In this document: one piece after another, positions 1 to 8,099 of the stretch
How positions within the stretch are numbered: the first letter of the stretch is position 1
Layout: every line of letters begins with the position of its first letter
Origin: Paenibacillaceae bacterium
Lineage (GTDB): Bacteria; Bacillota; Bacilli; Paenibacillales; NBRC-103111
NCBI GenBank assembly: GCA_029256185.1
Contig: JAQSYI010000005.1
Location: 1-64,000 of the forward strand
Reading direction: 5' to 3'
DNA: 64,000 nt
Made by a program: the position numbers and the translations under genes
The notes under the pieces: generated by a model
The model's database searches: none
Told to the model about the DNA's origin: nothing
Seen by the model: the letters and a program-made list of their open reading frames with translations, nothing else

Positions 1-581
1 AGTGATCACCGTGTAGAGCAATAAGATTCCAGGCTTCACCTGTCCGTGATTCATCCCCTCCCTGCAGAGGAAGGGGACTTCTCTCGGAATGCTGTTAAAA
101 TTCTAGCGGACCGGAAAGCCTCTATTTACTCCAAATCGGCCCTGCAGGAGGCATAAGGGGATTAATAAGGTCTCTCATGTCCATTACATCCGCTCCCAGT
201 CCCGATAAAGGCCGATAAGGTCCCCTCATGTCCACTAGCGTCCCTCTCCTGCTTTCTCCTGCCTTTCTCCTACCTTTCTCCTATCTTTCTCCTGTCTTTC
301 TCCTGTCTTTCTCCTGCCTTTCTCCTGTCCGTCCCCCTCCACCTGCTGCTTCAAGCCCGTTGCCTCCTGGACAGCGGACCTGTTGCCGTCCCCAGCATAT
401 TTTGTTTCGATCCCGCCGGGTTGAGAACACGCCCTGGCCCGGCATACAGCTGCCAACGGGAAACCTCCCGCCAAAAAGCGGTCCCCTCGCGCTTTATACT
501 TGAAAAAAAACCTCTTATCCCCCATGATGGAAGATAACATAGTTAACTGATTGTTTTTCTTTAGAAAGGATGAGAGAGAAG
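1..581. other. left-edge noncoding region
   Basis: No convincing gene lies before the aminotransferase start at 582. The stretch holds an imperfect direct repeat (around 162-187 and 207-236, both reading about ATAAGGTC-CTCATGTCCA) and the 11-bp minisatellite listed separately. Open frames here are short, low-complexity and have no ribosome site. Confidence 0.6.
247..329. repeat. 11-bp tandem repeat (minisatellite)
   Basis: About seven to eight tandem copies of an 11-bp unit reading roughly TTTCTCCTGYC, pyrimidine-rich on the plus strand. Copies differ by one or two bases, mostly at the G/A and T/C positions. It lies in the gene-free leader upstream of the aminotransferase. No function is evident; it may vary in copy number by slippage. 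Confidence 0.85.
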
Positions 582-1763
582 ATGAGCAGCAAGTTTGACC
601 GCGTACCTGACCGTAAAGGCACCCATTCCTACAAGTGGGACCAATCCGCACGGTTGTTCAACAATGAGAACGTGCTTCCCCTGTGGGTGGCAGATATGGA
701 TTTCGAGAGCCCGCCTGCTGTGAAGGCCGCCATTGAGCGCCGCGCCGCGCAGGGAATCTACGGCTATACGGTAATGCCCGACGAAAGCCTCGCCGCTATC
801 GCCAATTGGTTCGAGCGGCGCCATAATTGGCCGTTGCGCAAGGAATGGCTGTCATCCGTGACCGGCATTGTAACCGCGCTCAGCTTGGGTGTAGAATTGT
901 TCTCCGAACCGGGCAGCGCTGTAATTCTACAATCTCCCGTGTACTATCCGTTCTATGATGTGATCAAGATGAACGGCCGTCAGGTGGCTGCCAATCCCCT
1001 TCTGCTCAGGAACGGCCGCTACGAGATGGACTATGCCCACCTGGAGCAATTGATGAAGGAAGGCGCCAAGCTGCTGCTCCTGTGCAGCCCCCACAACCCG
1101 GGTGGACGGGTATGGGAGAAGGAAGAGCTGGAGCGCTTAGGCAAGCTGTGCCTTCAGTACGGCGTTACTATTGTTTCCGACGAAATCCATGCGGACATGG
1201 CCTACCCCGGCCACAAGCATATCCCTATAGCGTCTGTCTCCGAGGAGCTGTCCCAGATTACCGTCACCTGCATCGCCCCTACCAAAACCTTCAACCTGCC
1301 CGGCATTCCTGCCGCCTATATCGCTACGGCCAACCGGGACATGAAGCGCAGGCTGGATCACCGCATCAAGGCGCTGTCCCTGCACATGACCGGCTTCTTC
1401 ATTCCGGATCTGATTACGGCCGCATATAACGAAAGCGAAGCCTGGCTGGACGAGCTGATGGTGTACCTGAAGGACAATACGGATTACGCCATCGCTTATT
1501 TGCGCGACCATCTCCCCCAAGTCAAGCCTATGGTTCCGGAGAGCACCTATCTGCTGTGGGTGGATTGCAACGGGCTGGGACTCGATGTCGCCGGACTTAA
1601 GGAGCTGATGTACCACAAAGCGGAGGTTGCCTTCAACGAGGGTTCCACATACGGGGAAGAAGGAAAAGGTTTCCTGCGCGTGAATGTGGCATGCCCGAGA
1701 AGCACTCTGGAGGCGGCGCTCATCCGCTTCGTCCAGGCTGCCAAAACATTGGTCCAGCAATAG
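582..1763 (+). CDS. MalY/PatB-type PLP aminotransferase (cystathionine beta-lyase family)
   Basis: Cytoplasmic fold-type I PLP enzyme of the MalY/PatB group, which usually cleaves C-S bonds of cystathionine or related thioethers and belongs to aminotransferase classes I and II. Seen: the N-terminal FDRVPDRKGTHSYKWD stretch typical of the group, the SPHNPGGRVW segment, DEIHADM for PLP contacts, and the PLP lysine in APTKTFNLPG near residue 235. The 393-residue length is normal. I prefer ATG 582 over ATG 570 because AAAGGATGAG lies just upstream at the right distance. It is monocistronic, followed by a hairpin at 1762-1789 and a U-tract terminator at 1874-1909. The substrate cannot be read from sequence; an aminotransferase role is the alternative. 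Confidence 0.9.
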   Translation: MSSKFDRVPDRKGTHSYKWDQSARLFNNENVLPLWVADMDFESPPAVKAAIERRAAQGIYGYTVMPDESLAAIANWFERRHNWPLRKEWLSSVTGIVTALSLGVELFSEPGSAVILQSPVYYPFYDVIKMNGRQVAANPLLLRNGRYEMDYAHLEQLMKEGAKLLLLCSPHNPGGRVWEKEELERLGKLCLQYGVTIVSDEIHADMAYPGHKHIPIASVSEELSQITVTCIAPTKTFNLPGIPAAYIATANRDMKRRLDHRIKALSLHMTGFFIPDLITAAYNESEAWLDELMVYLKDNTDYAIAYLRDHLPQVKPMVPESTYLLWVDCNGLGLDVAGLKELMYHKAEVAFNEGSTYGEEGKGFLRVNVACPRSTLEAALIRFVQAAKTLVQQ

Positions 1764-1789
1764 CCTGGGGGGTTAATTCTCCCCAGGCT
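1762..1789 (+). terminator. hairpin directly after the aminotransferase gene
   Basis: Perfect 9-bp stem AGCCTGGGG / CCCCAGGCT with a 10-nt loop, beginning inside the stop codon region. There is no U-tract, so it is more likely a 3' stabiliser than a terminator on its own. Confidence 0.45.
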
Positions 1790-1873
1790 GACAACCGGGA
1801 GATACATTGGTTCAGGCAATAGCCCCCCGGGGCTGGCATTCCCCTCTCTATGCTGTCATTTGCCATCTGTACA

Positions 1874-1909
1874 AACCGTGCCTGCGGAATCCTCCGCGCA
1901 CGGTTTTTT
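1874..1909 (+). terminator. rho-independent terminator
   Basis: Long stem AACCGTGC...TGCGGA / TCCGCG..CACGGTT followed by a run of six T. It ends the aminotransferase transcript. Between 1909 and the GH105 start at 2165 nothing else is evident. Confidence 0.8.
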
Positions 1910-2164
1910 CTTGTGTACCGCAAAAAAAGAGGGGGCAGATTCCTCCAATGTGAAGCTGCCGGTTGGGACGGCATTATTGTGGAGCGCGGTATGGAGCCAC
2001 GGCGGAAGCAATCGTTTTTTTACCGGCATAAGCCTGCCTGCTGCATCATTTTTGCCCGCAATAACCCCCTCTGCCTGGCAGCGAATTATTGTTAATTGTT
2101 TTGAAATCCATCCATCCGCTATATTAATACTGTTCATTCAATTAAGAAGGATGTGAGGAATCGC

Positions 2165-3178
2165 ATGGGAAGAAATGCAGCAGCTATAAGAAAGCAGGTC
2201 GTCAACGCCACCATGAGAATGCCGCTCTTGGAGTGGAATTGGAGCGAGGGGGTGGCCATGTACGGTCTGGTTACCCTGTGGAAGCGCCAAGAGGACGACT
2301 CGATTCTCCGGTTCGTCGGGGATTGGATCAATGACCAATTGGACAACGGACAGGTTTTTGAAAATGTCAACGCCACCGCCCCTTGCTTCGCACTGCTGGA
2401 GCTGTACGACCGGGCGCAGGATGAACGGTACGGGCAGATCATCCGGTCGCGGATCAGCTTCCTGATGAAGCATGCGCTGCGTTTGCGCAACGGCGCCTTC
2501 GAGCATACACTCGCTGAGACAAAGTTCGGAGGACAGATGTGGGTGGATACCCTGTTCATGGCCGGGCTGTTCCTGGTAAAGGCCGGGCTGCTGCTGCAGC
2601 TGCCGGAAGTGCTGGAGGAAGGCATCCGCCAGTACCAAATTCATGTGCAGATGCTGCAGCAGGACAACGGTCTGTTCTATCATGCCTGGGATGAAGCGAG
2701 CGGGCAGGTGAAGGGCTGCCAGTGGGCGCGGGGGAATGCCTGGGCGACCATGGTATCCGTGGAGCTTGCAGACATGCTGCCCGACGACCACCCGGCAAGG
2801 CCGTTCATCGCGGAGACGCTCAAGCAGCAGTTAGCGGGCCTGAAGGAAACGCAGGATGTGTCCGGCTTGTGGAATACGGTGCTTACAGAGCCCGGAACCT
2901 ATCTGGAAACCTCGGCTGGAGCGGGCATTGCCTATGCGGTCCTCAAAGGCATCCGTCTGGGCTGTATCGACCCCGCCTATTCCTCCATGGGGGAAGCGGC
3001 CATGCGGGCTGCGCTTGCGTTTGTGGACTGGTCCGGGGTGTTCAAGGGGGTCTCAGCGGGGACCGGCGTACAGAATCATCCCGGAGAATATCACGTGATC
3101 GCCCAGGACCGGATCGAAGGCTATGGGCAAGGCATTCTTCTCATGATGCTCTCTGAGGACATCCCTCCGTTGGCCTGA
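2165..3178 (+). CDS. GH105 unsaturated rhamnogalacturonyl/glycuronyl hydrolase
   Basis: Cytoplasmic glycoside hydrolase of the GH88/GH105 superfamily (YteR/YesR-like). It removes the 4,5-unsaturated uronic acid left by pectate or rhamnogalacturonan lyases through hydration of the double bond. Seen: an (alpha/alpha)6-barrel type sequence without signal peptide, MWVDTLFMAGLF carrying the expected catalytic Asp, FYHAWDE, and CQWARGNAW. About 337 residues, slightly shorter than YteR. ATG 2165 is favoured over an in-frame GTG at 2153 because the GTGAGGA ribosome site fits it better. It fits the pectin theme shared with the pectate-lyase-fold protein and kduD in this window. Exact sugar preference is not determinable. 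Confidence 0.9.
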   Translation: MGRNAAAIRKQVVNATMRMPLLEWNWSEGVAMYGLVTLWKRQEDDSILRFVGDWINDQLDNGQVFENVNATAPCFALLELYDRAQDERYGQIIRSRISFLMKHALRLRNGAFEHTLAETKFGGQMWVDTLFMAGLFLVKAGLLLQLPEVLEEGIRQYQIHVQMLQQDNGLFYHAWDEASGQVKGCQWARGNAWATMVSVELADMLPDDHPARPFIAETLKQQLAGLKETQDVSGLWNTVLTEPGTYLETSAGAGIAYAVLKGIRLGCIDPAYSSMGEAAMRAALAFVDWSGVFKGVSAGTGVQNHPGEYHVIAQDRIEGYGQGILLMMLSEDIPPLA

Positions 3179-3184
3179 TAAAAT

Positions 3185-3223
3185 GGAGTTGAGGCACGGG
3201 GCTGGCCGATGTGCTTCAACTCC
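3185..3223 (+). terminator. hairpin after GH105 gene
   Basis: Inverted repeat GGAGTTGA-GGCAC / GTGC-TTCAACTCC starting 7 nt after the stop codon. There is no U-tract, so it is a weak terminator or an mRNA-stabilising hairpin. Confidence 0.45.
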
Positions 3224-3378
3224 TGCCGGTTAACCGCGGCGGCGGCAGAGAAAAGCAGACCGTCGTCAAAACGGCGAAAGCCGGGTCCTGCGCACCAGGG
3301 TTAAAGCTGCCAGGAACATAGCCGTTTGGGGCCGGAGCTTCTTGCGGATGAATGACGCGGATAGACTATCCGGTAAAA

Positions 3379-3625
3379 GAGAGCGGGTACATAAGGGACA
3401 TTAACTTTCCTATTCCCACCCCCGCTCACGAAAAAATAAGGGAAGTGTTTTTTCCTTATCCTTCGCCATACAACCTCATTTTGGCAAATAAGGTACAGGT
3501 TTTTCCTCTATCCCCGCTTTTTTCCCTTTTTCAAAGCTTTCTACGGTACTATAAGGGAAGATCCAGGGTGTTATCTCTCCTTTTCGGTGTTTACATTAGG
3601 AAATAGGGGAATTCCTTTCCCATAT
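3379..3625. repeat. AATAAGGGAA-family intergenic repeats, cluster 1
   Basis: Several copies, in both orientations, of a short AT-rich word around ATAAGGGA / TCCCTTAT (for example near 3393, 3437, 3453, 3551). The same words recur at 43291-43490 and 55578-55718. They can pair as long imperfect hairpins. No protein is supported here. Confidence 0.7.
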
Positions 3626-3831
3626 TTGCTGCTCAGGTTGGTTCCATGGCTTCTATGGTGGGAGCGCTCCACTGAGGATGAAATCCCGGATGCCCTCCAT
3701 GCCCAACATTCTTATAATTGGAATTCCGCTCTCGGATTTAACAAAAGCCTGGCGGAAGATCACTGCCAGGTCCCTTTTGCGTTTCCAAGGAGTAACGCCT
3801 TTTTCCTATGGCGGTCCCGCTCCACTTACTT

Positions 3832-4028
3832 TTAACGGAAAAAATTTCCGCTATCTCTGCAGATTCTTCATTACTCGCTGATTTAGCGGAAATTTTTTCC
3901 GTTATCTCCTTCTGAACTCCCCGAAACAGGCATTTACTCTTGGTTTTGAGGGAGTTAACGGAAATTTTTTCCGCTAAATCTCGGCAATTACCGAAAAATG
4001 TCCTGATAACGGAAATTTTTTCCGTTAT
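3832..4028. repeat. four palindromic AACGGAAATTTTTTCCGTTA units
   Basis: Four near-identical 20-25 bp palindromes centred near 3843, 3893, 3966 and 4017, each reading about TAACGGAAATTTTTTCCGYTA, spaced roughly 50-73 bp apart. Each could form a perfect small hairpin in either strand. They lie in the 1.3-kb gene-free zone between the GH105 gene and the pectate-lyase-fold gene. Confidence 0.85.
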
Positions 4029-4112
4029 GGCTTTTTGCCTTAATTTCCAGTTCCTTCAGCACTTGATTCACTGATTAAGGGCTCCTTTCCCTCCGAATGA
4101 TATACGTTCTGC

Positions 4113-4158
4113 CCTGAAATAACAGGATCCCGTTATTTCATTTATCAGTGGAGCCGCC
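4113..4158. repeat. 46-bp dispersed repeat, copy 1
   Basis: Matches 29577-29622 with a few substitutions: CCTGAAATARCAGGRTCCCG followed by TYATTTCATTYATCAGTG and GCCGCC. This copy contains an intact GAAATAAC / GTTATTTC hairpin. Function unknown. Confidence 0.75.
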
Positions 4159-4167
4159 TGATAATTA

Positions 4168-4216
4168 AACAAAGGGGCTAATCACGGGTTTACACACCCT
4201 GACCAGCCCCTTTGTT
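4168..4216. terminator. inverted repeat downstream of the pectate-lyase-fold gene
   Basis: Perfect 12-bp arms AACAAAGGGGCT and AGCCCCTTTGTT. Read on the minus strand the second arm ends in TTTGTTTAATT, so it may terminate the 4485-8009 transcript some 270 nt past its stop. Confidence 0.5.
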
Positions 4217-4309
4217 CAATTACCGTTGCTTCCTGCTTGGATACGCAGCAGGTGAGCATGCAAGCCCGATTATTCGTGTTGTGTCTGCTGTTCTGGTCCG
4301 CTGTTCAGT

Positions 4310-4420
4310 CCCGCAGTTCATTCCTGCAGTTCCGTTCTGCTCAGTTCCGTTCTGCTCAGTCCCGCAGTTCATTCCTGCAGTTCCGTTCTGCTCAGTTCCG
4401 TTCTGCTCAGTCCCGCAGTC
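4310..4420. repeat. 51-bp tandem repeat with internal 16-bp subrepeat
   Basis: Two identical 51-bp units (4310-4360, 4361-4411) plus the start of a third. Each contains a doubled CAGTTCCGTTCTGCT word. It sits immediately downstream of the pectate-lyase-fold gene. The repeat keeps frames open on both strands by its period (a multiple of three), but no start site supports a protein. Confidence 0.9.
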
Positions 4421-4484
4421 CACTTGCGCAGTCCACTGCTGCAGACCACTCCCCCCGCAGTCTTGCGGCACGGGCCCATTCCCG

Positions 4485-7400
4485 CTACGGCAGCAGCAGC
4501 GTGTTCGTGCCGCCGTCCCGGACCTCCTCATCCACATCGTTGTACAGATTGCCCCGCAGCAGCGACCCGTCCACGCCGAAGGAGAAGTAGAAGCCTACAT
4601 CCGAATGGCTCAGGCTGTTGCCCTCCATCAGGGCAGCCAGCACGCCCTTGCCGCCGATGGCGGTGCCGGGCTCGCGGAAGGCAATGGGCATGGCTGCCGG
4701 CACGTTGCGGACCAGTTTGTCGCCAATGCCGGAGAAGCCGTCACGATTGACGGTGTTGCCGCGAAACTCCGCTCCGTACACAACGGTCATAAAGGCGTCC
4801 GTGTAGCTGTTCAAATTGATTTGGGAGGCCGAAACGCCAACCCATGAAGTGTTGAATTTCCACGAACCGCCCGCCACCTCATTGCGGCGGACCTGTATAA
4901 AGTAGGAGGGCGCGCCTTGTCCGCCTCCGCTGGCTCTGCCCCACACGGAGATGCCGTGTGTATTCTCCAAGGCATTGTCGGCGATAACGGCATCATGAAC
5001 GTTATGGTAGATCTGAAGCCCGCCCCTGCTGTCGCTGGTGCTGTTCCCGGCCCACACTACATCATTGGCAAACCGCGCCAGGGTGAACTTGCTGGTTGAA
5101 TCCGGTACAATGTCCCAGGCACGGTCAATAGTCACGGTTTCATTGGCTTGCGAGATGACCCGGCGGATCTGCCCCAGCCCTTTGCCATCCGTGACGGCAA
5201 TCTGCCACGCCTGATCCCATCCTTTGCCCGCTTCGCTAAACATGCGTCCCAGAGTGGCCGTATTCGGCGTAGCCTTCAGCACCTGGCCCAGAGAGAACAC
5301 GGACCCTACGGCTTCAATAAGGATCGTTTCCCCGTCATTGCCCTCAGCCGCGCTTTCATCCGAGCCGTAGCCGTCCACGGTATTGCCAACCCAATATTGC
5401 CGTTCCGCATTCCAGCCGCGCGATCCGGAGTCCGCCTTCAGCCCACGGAAGCTGCCAACCGTCACACCGGGGATAAAGTGCCCGGTCAGATGGTTGTTCT
5501 CGATGATGGATTGCTGAGCCGTGATGTTGATCGCCGATGAGTCGGAGTTCTGCAGCTCGTTGCCGCGAATGACCAGCTCCCGGTAAATGAACGGCGAATA
5601 AATGCTGCCTGTCTTGAACCCTGTCCATTGGTTGTTGGAGATCAGCACCTGCTGCCGTGCGCCGATGGCTGCCCCAATACCCAGCTTCTTGTTGTTCAGG
5701 GACAGGTCGGCAACAGTCCGGTCGATGAAAATCCGGGTGGCCGACAGATTGGCAAGCGGGGTGCCGAAGGAATGGCCCAAGGTGAAAAGCGACAACGTTG
5801 AAGTCAGATTGGCTTCATTCACCGTCATATTCAGATTGGATATGCCCAGCAAGCCCGCCGATACACCGTCCGATTTCACTCCGATCATATTGCCGCCTGT
5901 ACCGTGATAGGCCAGTGTCGTATCTGCGTTGTCTTCCCCCAGCAGCACCACGCCCGACCGCAGCTGCAGTCCCGAACCGATCCTGTATGTGCCTGAGGGA
6001 AAATACAGCACGCCTCCGCCGTTATTGGCAATATCGTCGATCGCCGCTTGCAGGGCCGGCCTGTCGTCGGTTATGCCGTTGCCTGCTGCGCCGTAATCCG
6101 TTTGGGCATCGAACTGATTGGCCCAGGCGAAGTCCTTGGCCCAGGCAACCCCAAGCCCCAGCGGATCGGGATTGGCCCCGGCCGCCGTCACCGCAAGCGT
6201 CCCTCCGGGCAGGCGAACCCAAGGCACGTTCACTCCATTGCGCACCTCCACATAATATTCGCCAAGGGGCGCCCCGGCAACATCGAAATCAACGGCATAG
6301 GGGGAAACGGACTCCACAGCAGCCGATACCACCGACAATGCAGCGGTGTCCACCAGACGCACCGATGTGGCGGTAACGCCTCCGAATTCTGCGGCGTCCA
6401 GATTGCGTCCCACCAGCCGGACCTTCAGCCCCTCGAATGCGGCTGCACCGGACAGCCAACGGGGATCGGCGGCGTTGACAACCACGGTGTCGCTGAGGCC
6501 ATGACTGTTCTCGGCCCATAGGGCGTATACGCCTGCGGCCCATTCCTCCGGTACAACAATGCGGGCGAACCGGTCGCCCCCCGACTCCGTCTGCACCGGC
6601 GCAAGCTCAACAGCCGCTGGCGTAGGAGAAGCAGGGACGGAGGAGCCTGCAAGGGGCTCGATCCATACCGACAGGGAGGCTGGGTCCAGTCCTCCGCCGT
6701 ACAAGGACAGCAGCTGGTTCGGAGCCACCGCCTCCGATGTCTGGAACACTTGCGGCGGTAACAGCCAGGGCGCGGGTTGAACCTCAAGAGCAATGATATC
6801 CGAGGCAGGGTCCAACTGATCAGCATCATCCGTCTCCACATGCGCCGTCACCGTATACTCCCCGCCGTAATCCGCAGGATAGGAGACCGTTGCCAGGCCG
6901 GCGGCGTCAGTGACGTCTGTTCCCAACGCCGGGAAAATCATGGTGCCGACGAACGGACCGGCCAAGGTGAAGGTCACTGTCTTGCCGGCAACGGGGGCGT
7001 ATACTCCAGCGGCAACCGTCTCGAATTTCACAGTGAGCAATTCCGTATCACCGGCAACAGCCGTCACATCTCCGTGTTGAAAGGACAACAAGGTATCGGT
7101 ATAGTTGACCGTTGCCGCAGAAACAGTGTCCGTCGCTCTGCCGAACAGCGTCCCTTCCTTGTATCGGAGCCGGTAATGGTAAACCGTGCTGGGCAGCAGG
7201 TCCTCATCCAGGTAGGACACCGCAGAGCCCGGCAATGAGGCTACCGCCTCATAGCGGATATCGTCTTGGCTCCGCTCCACGATCACCTGACTGTAGAAAC
7301 CGGGATTGGTCCACGTCAGGCCGATATCCCGCCCCGATGGGACCGCCGCCGCACTGCCCGGTCTGTCCGCCAGCATTCCGTCGAAGAAGAACCCGGAGAG

Positions 7401-8009
7401 CCCCCAGCGGGTCCCTCCCGTTGTAATCAGCAATTGGAAGCTGCCTTTGACCGTATATGTTACGTAGGCGCCCAATCCGAAGTCCGTCTTGGCGATCAGC
7501 CGCTCATCCATGGCATTGCCGCTCAGGTCAAGCAGCCGGACAGAGGCATCGGCGGAATTGTTCATGGAATAGAAGCTGAACACATGCTCGGCGCTGTCGT
7601 TTAACAAGAAGGTGTAGGTCTTGTCATTGTAGCCCGCCGCTTCGGCGCGGAAGCGTCCTCCAGCCGGAGATAGCGGCTCCAGGATGCGGGCATCCGAATC
7701 ATAGGCGGGCCATACCTGTACGTTGCCCGCAATACTGTAGCTGTAGCTGTTCACATAGGGCGGCAGACTGACGGCATTGGCGCTGGCGGCTACATACTGG
7801 GTGCTGCCGTTGGGCGCAGCGTTGTAGCCGAACAGGACATAGCCCTCCGAGCCGTACTTGCCGATCCAACTGCCCCCGGTGGCCGTATCCGTGCCCAGAT
7901 AGGCAAGGGGCAGCGGAGCCGCCCGGACGGGCGCGGGGCCGGGCAGACTGCCGGTGGCAGCCAGCAGCAGGATCAGGAACAGCATCGTACATTTCCTGTA
8001 CAAAGACAT
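4485..8009 (-). CDS. large secreted pectate-lyase-superfamily (beta-helix) protein
   Basis: Exported 1174-residue modular protein. The signal peptide (YRKCTMLFLILLLAAT, cleavage likely after PVRA) is followed by an N-terminal beta-rich domain. Then come a fibronectin-III-like region (IGLTWTNPGFYSQVIVERS), an invasin/Big-1-like Ig region (GKTVTFTLAG...DAAGLATVSYPA), further IPT-like segments and, from about residue 630, a Pectate_lyase_3 right-handed beta-helix (DYGAAGNGITDDRPALQAAI). It probably binds and cleaves a plant polysaccharide; lyase versus hydrolase cannot be told. ATG 8009 is chosen because GGAGGA lies 7 nt upstream; the in-frame TTG at 8027 overlaps that ribosome site. It is last in a minus-strand set with a sugar ABC transporter and AraC-type sensor. 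Confidence 0.85.
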   Translation of the reverse strand: MSLYRKCTMLFLILLLAATGSLPGPAPVRAAPLPLAYLGTDTATGGSWIGKYGSEGYVLFGYNAAPNGSTQYVAASANAVSLPPYVNSYSYSIAGNVQVWPAYDSDARILEPLSPAGGRFRAEAAGYNDKTYTFLLNDSAEHVFSFYSMNNSADASVRLLDLSGNAMDERLIAKTDFGLGAYVTYTVKGSFQLLITTGGTRWGLSGFFFDGMLADRPGSAAAVPSGRDIGLTWTNPGFYSQVIVERSQDDIRYEAVASLPGSAVSYLDEDLLPSTVYHYRLRYKEGTLFGRATDTVSAATVNYTDTLLSFQHGDVTAVAGDTELLTVKFETVAAGVYAPVAGKTVTFTLAGPFVGTMIFPALGTDVTDAAGLATVSYPADYGGEYTVTAHVETDDADQLDPASDIIALEVQPAPWLLPPQVFQTSEAVAPNQLLSLYGGGLDPASLSVWIEPLAGSSVPASPTPAAVELAPVQTESGGDRFARIVVPEEWAAGVYALWAENSHGLSDTVVVNAADPRWLSGAAAFEGLKVRLVGRNLDAAEFGGVTATSVRLVDTAALSVVSAAVESVSPYAVDFDVAGAPLGEYYVEVRNGVNVPWVRLPGGTLAVTAAGANPDPLGLGVAWAKDFAWANQFDAQTDYGAAGNGITDDRPALQAAIDDIANNGGGVLYFPSGTYRIGSGLQLRSGVVLLGEDNADTTLAYHGTGGNMIGVKSDGVSAGLLGISNLNMTVNEANLTSTLSLFTLGHSFGTPLANLSATRIFIDRTVADLSLNNKKLGIGAAIGARQQVLISNNQWTGFKTGSIYSPFIYRELVIRGNELQNSDSSAINITAQQSIIENNHLTGHFIPGVTVGSFRGLKADSGSRGWNAERQYWVGNTVDGYGSDESAAEGNDGETILIEAVGSVFSLGQVLKATPNTATLGRMFSEAGKGWDQAWQIAVTDGKGLGQIRRVISQANETVTIDRAWDIVPDSTSKFTLARFANDVVWAGNSTSDSRGGLQIYHNVHDAVIADNALENTHGISVWGRASGGGQGAPSYFIQVRRNEVAGGSWKFNTSWVGVSASQINLNSYTDAFMTVVYGAEFRGNTVNRDGFSGIGDKLVRNVPAAMPIAFREPGTAIGGKGVLAALMEGNSLSHSDVGFYFSFGVDGSLLRGNLYNDVDEEVRDGGTNTLLLP

Positions 8010-8099
8010 GTCGGATTCCTCCTTCAAAAATGAAATTCAGACAGGGTACCATTGCCTTTTTATGCTCTCCTGTGTATTCTTACTTGTGCTCTCCGGCGC

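Noticed and set aside
3352..3881. Short open frames in the 3.2-4.2 kb gap
   Set aside because: They run through intergenic repeats, have no ribosome sites and no recognisable sequence.
4212..4847. Plus-strand repeat-rich protein at 4.2-4.8 kb
   Set aside because: Open only because of the 51-bp tandem repeat and the antisense of the beta-helix gene; no start signal.
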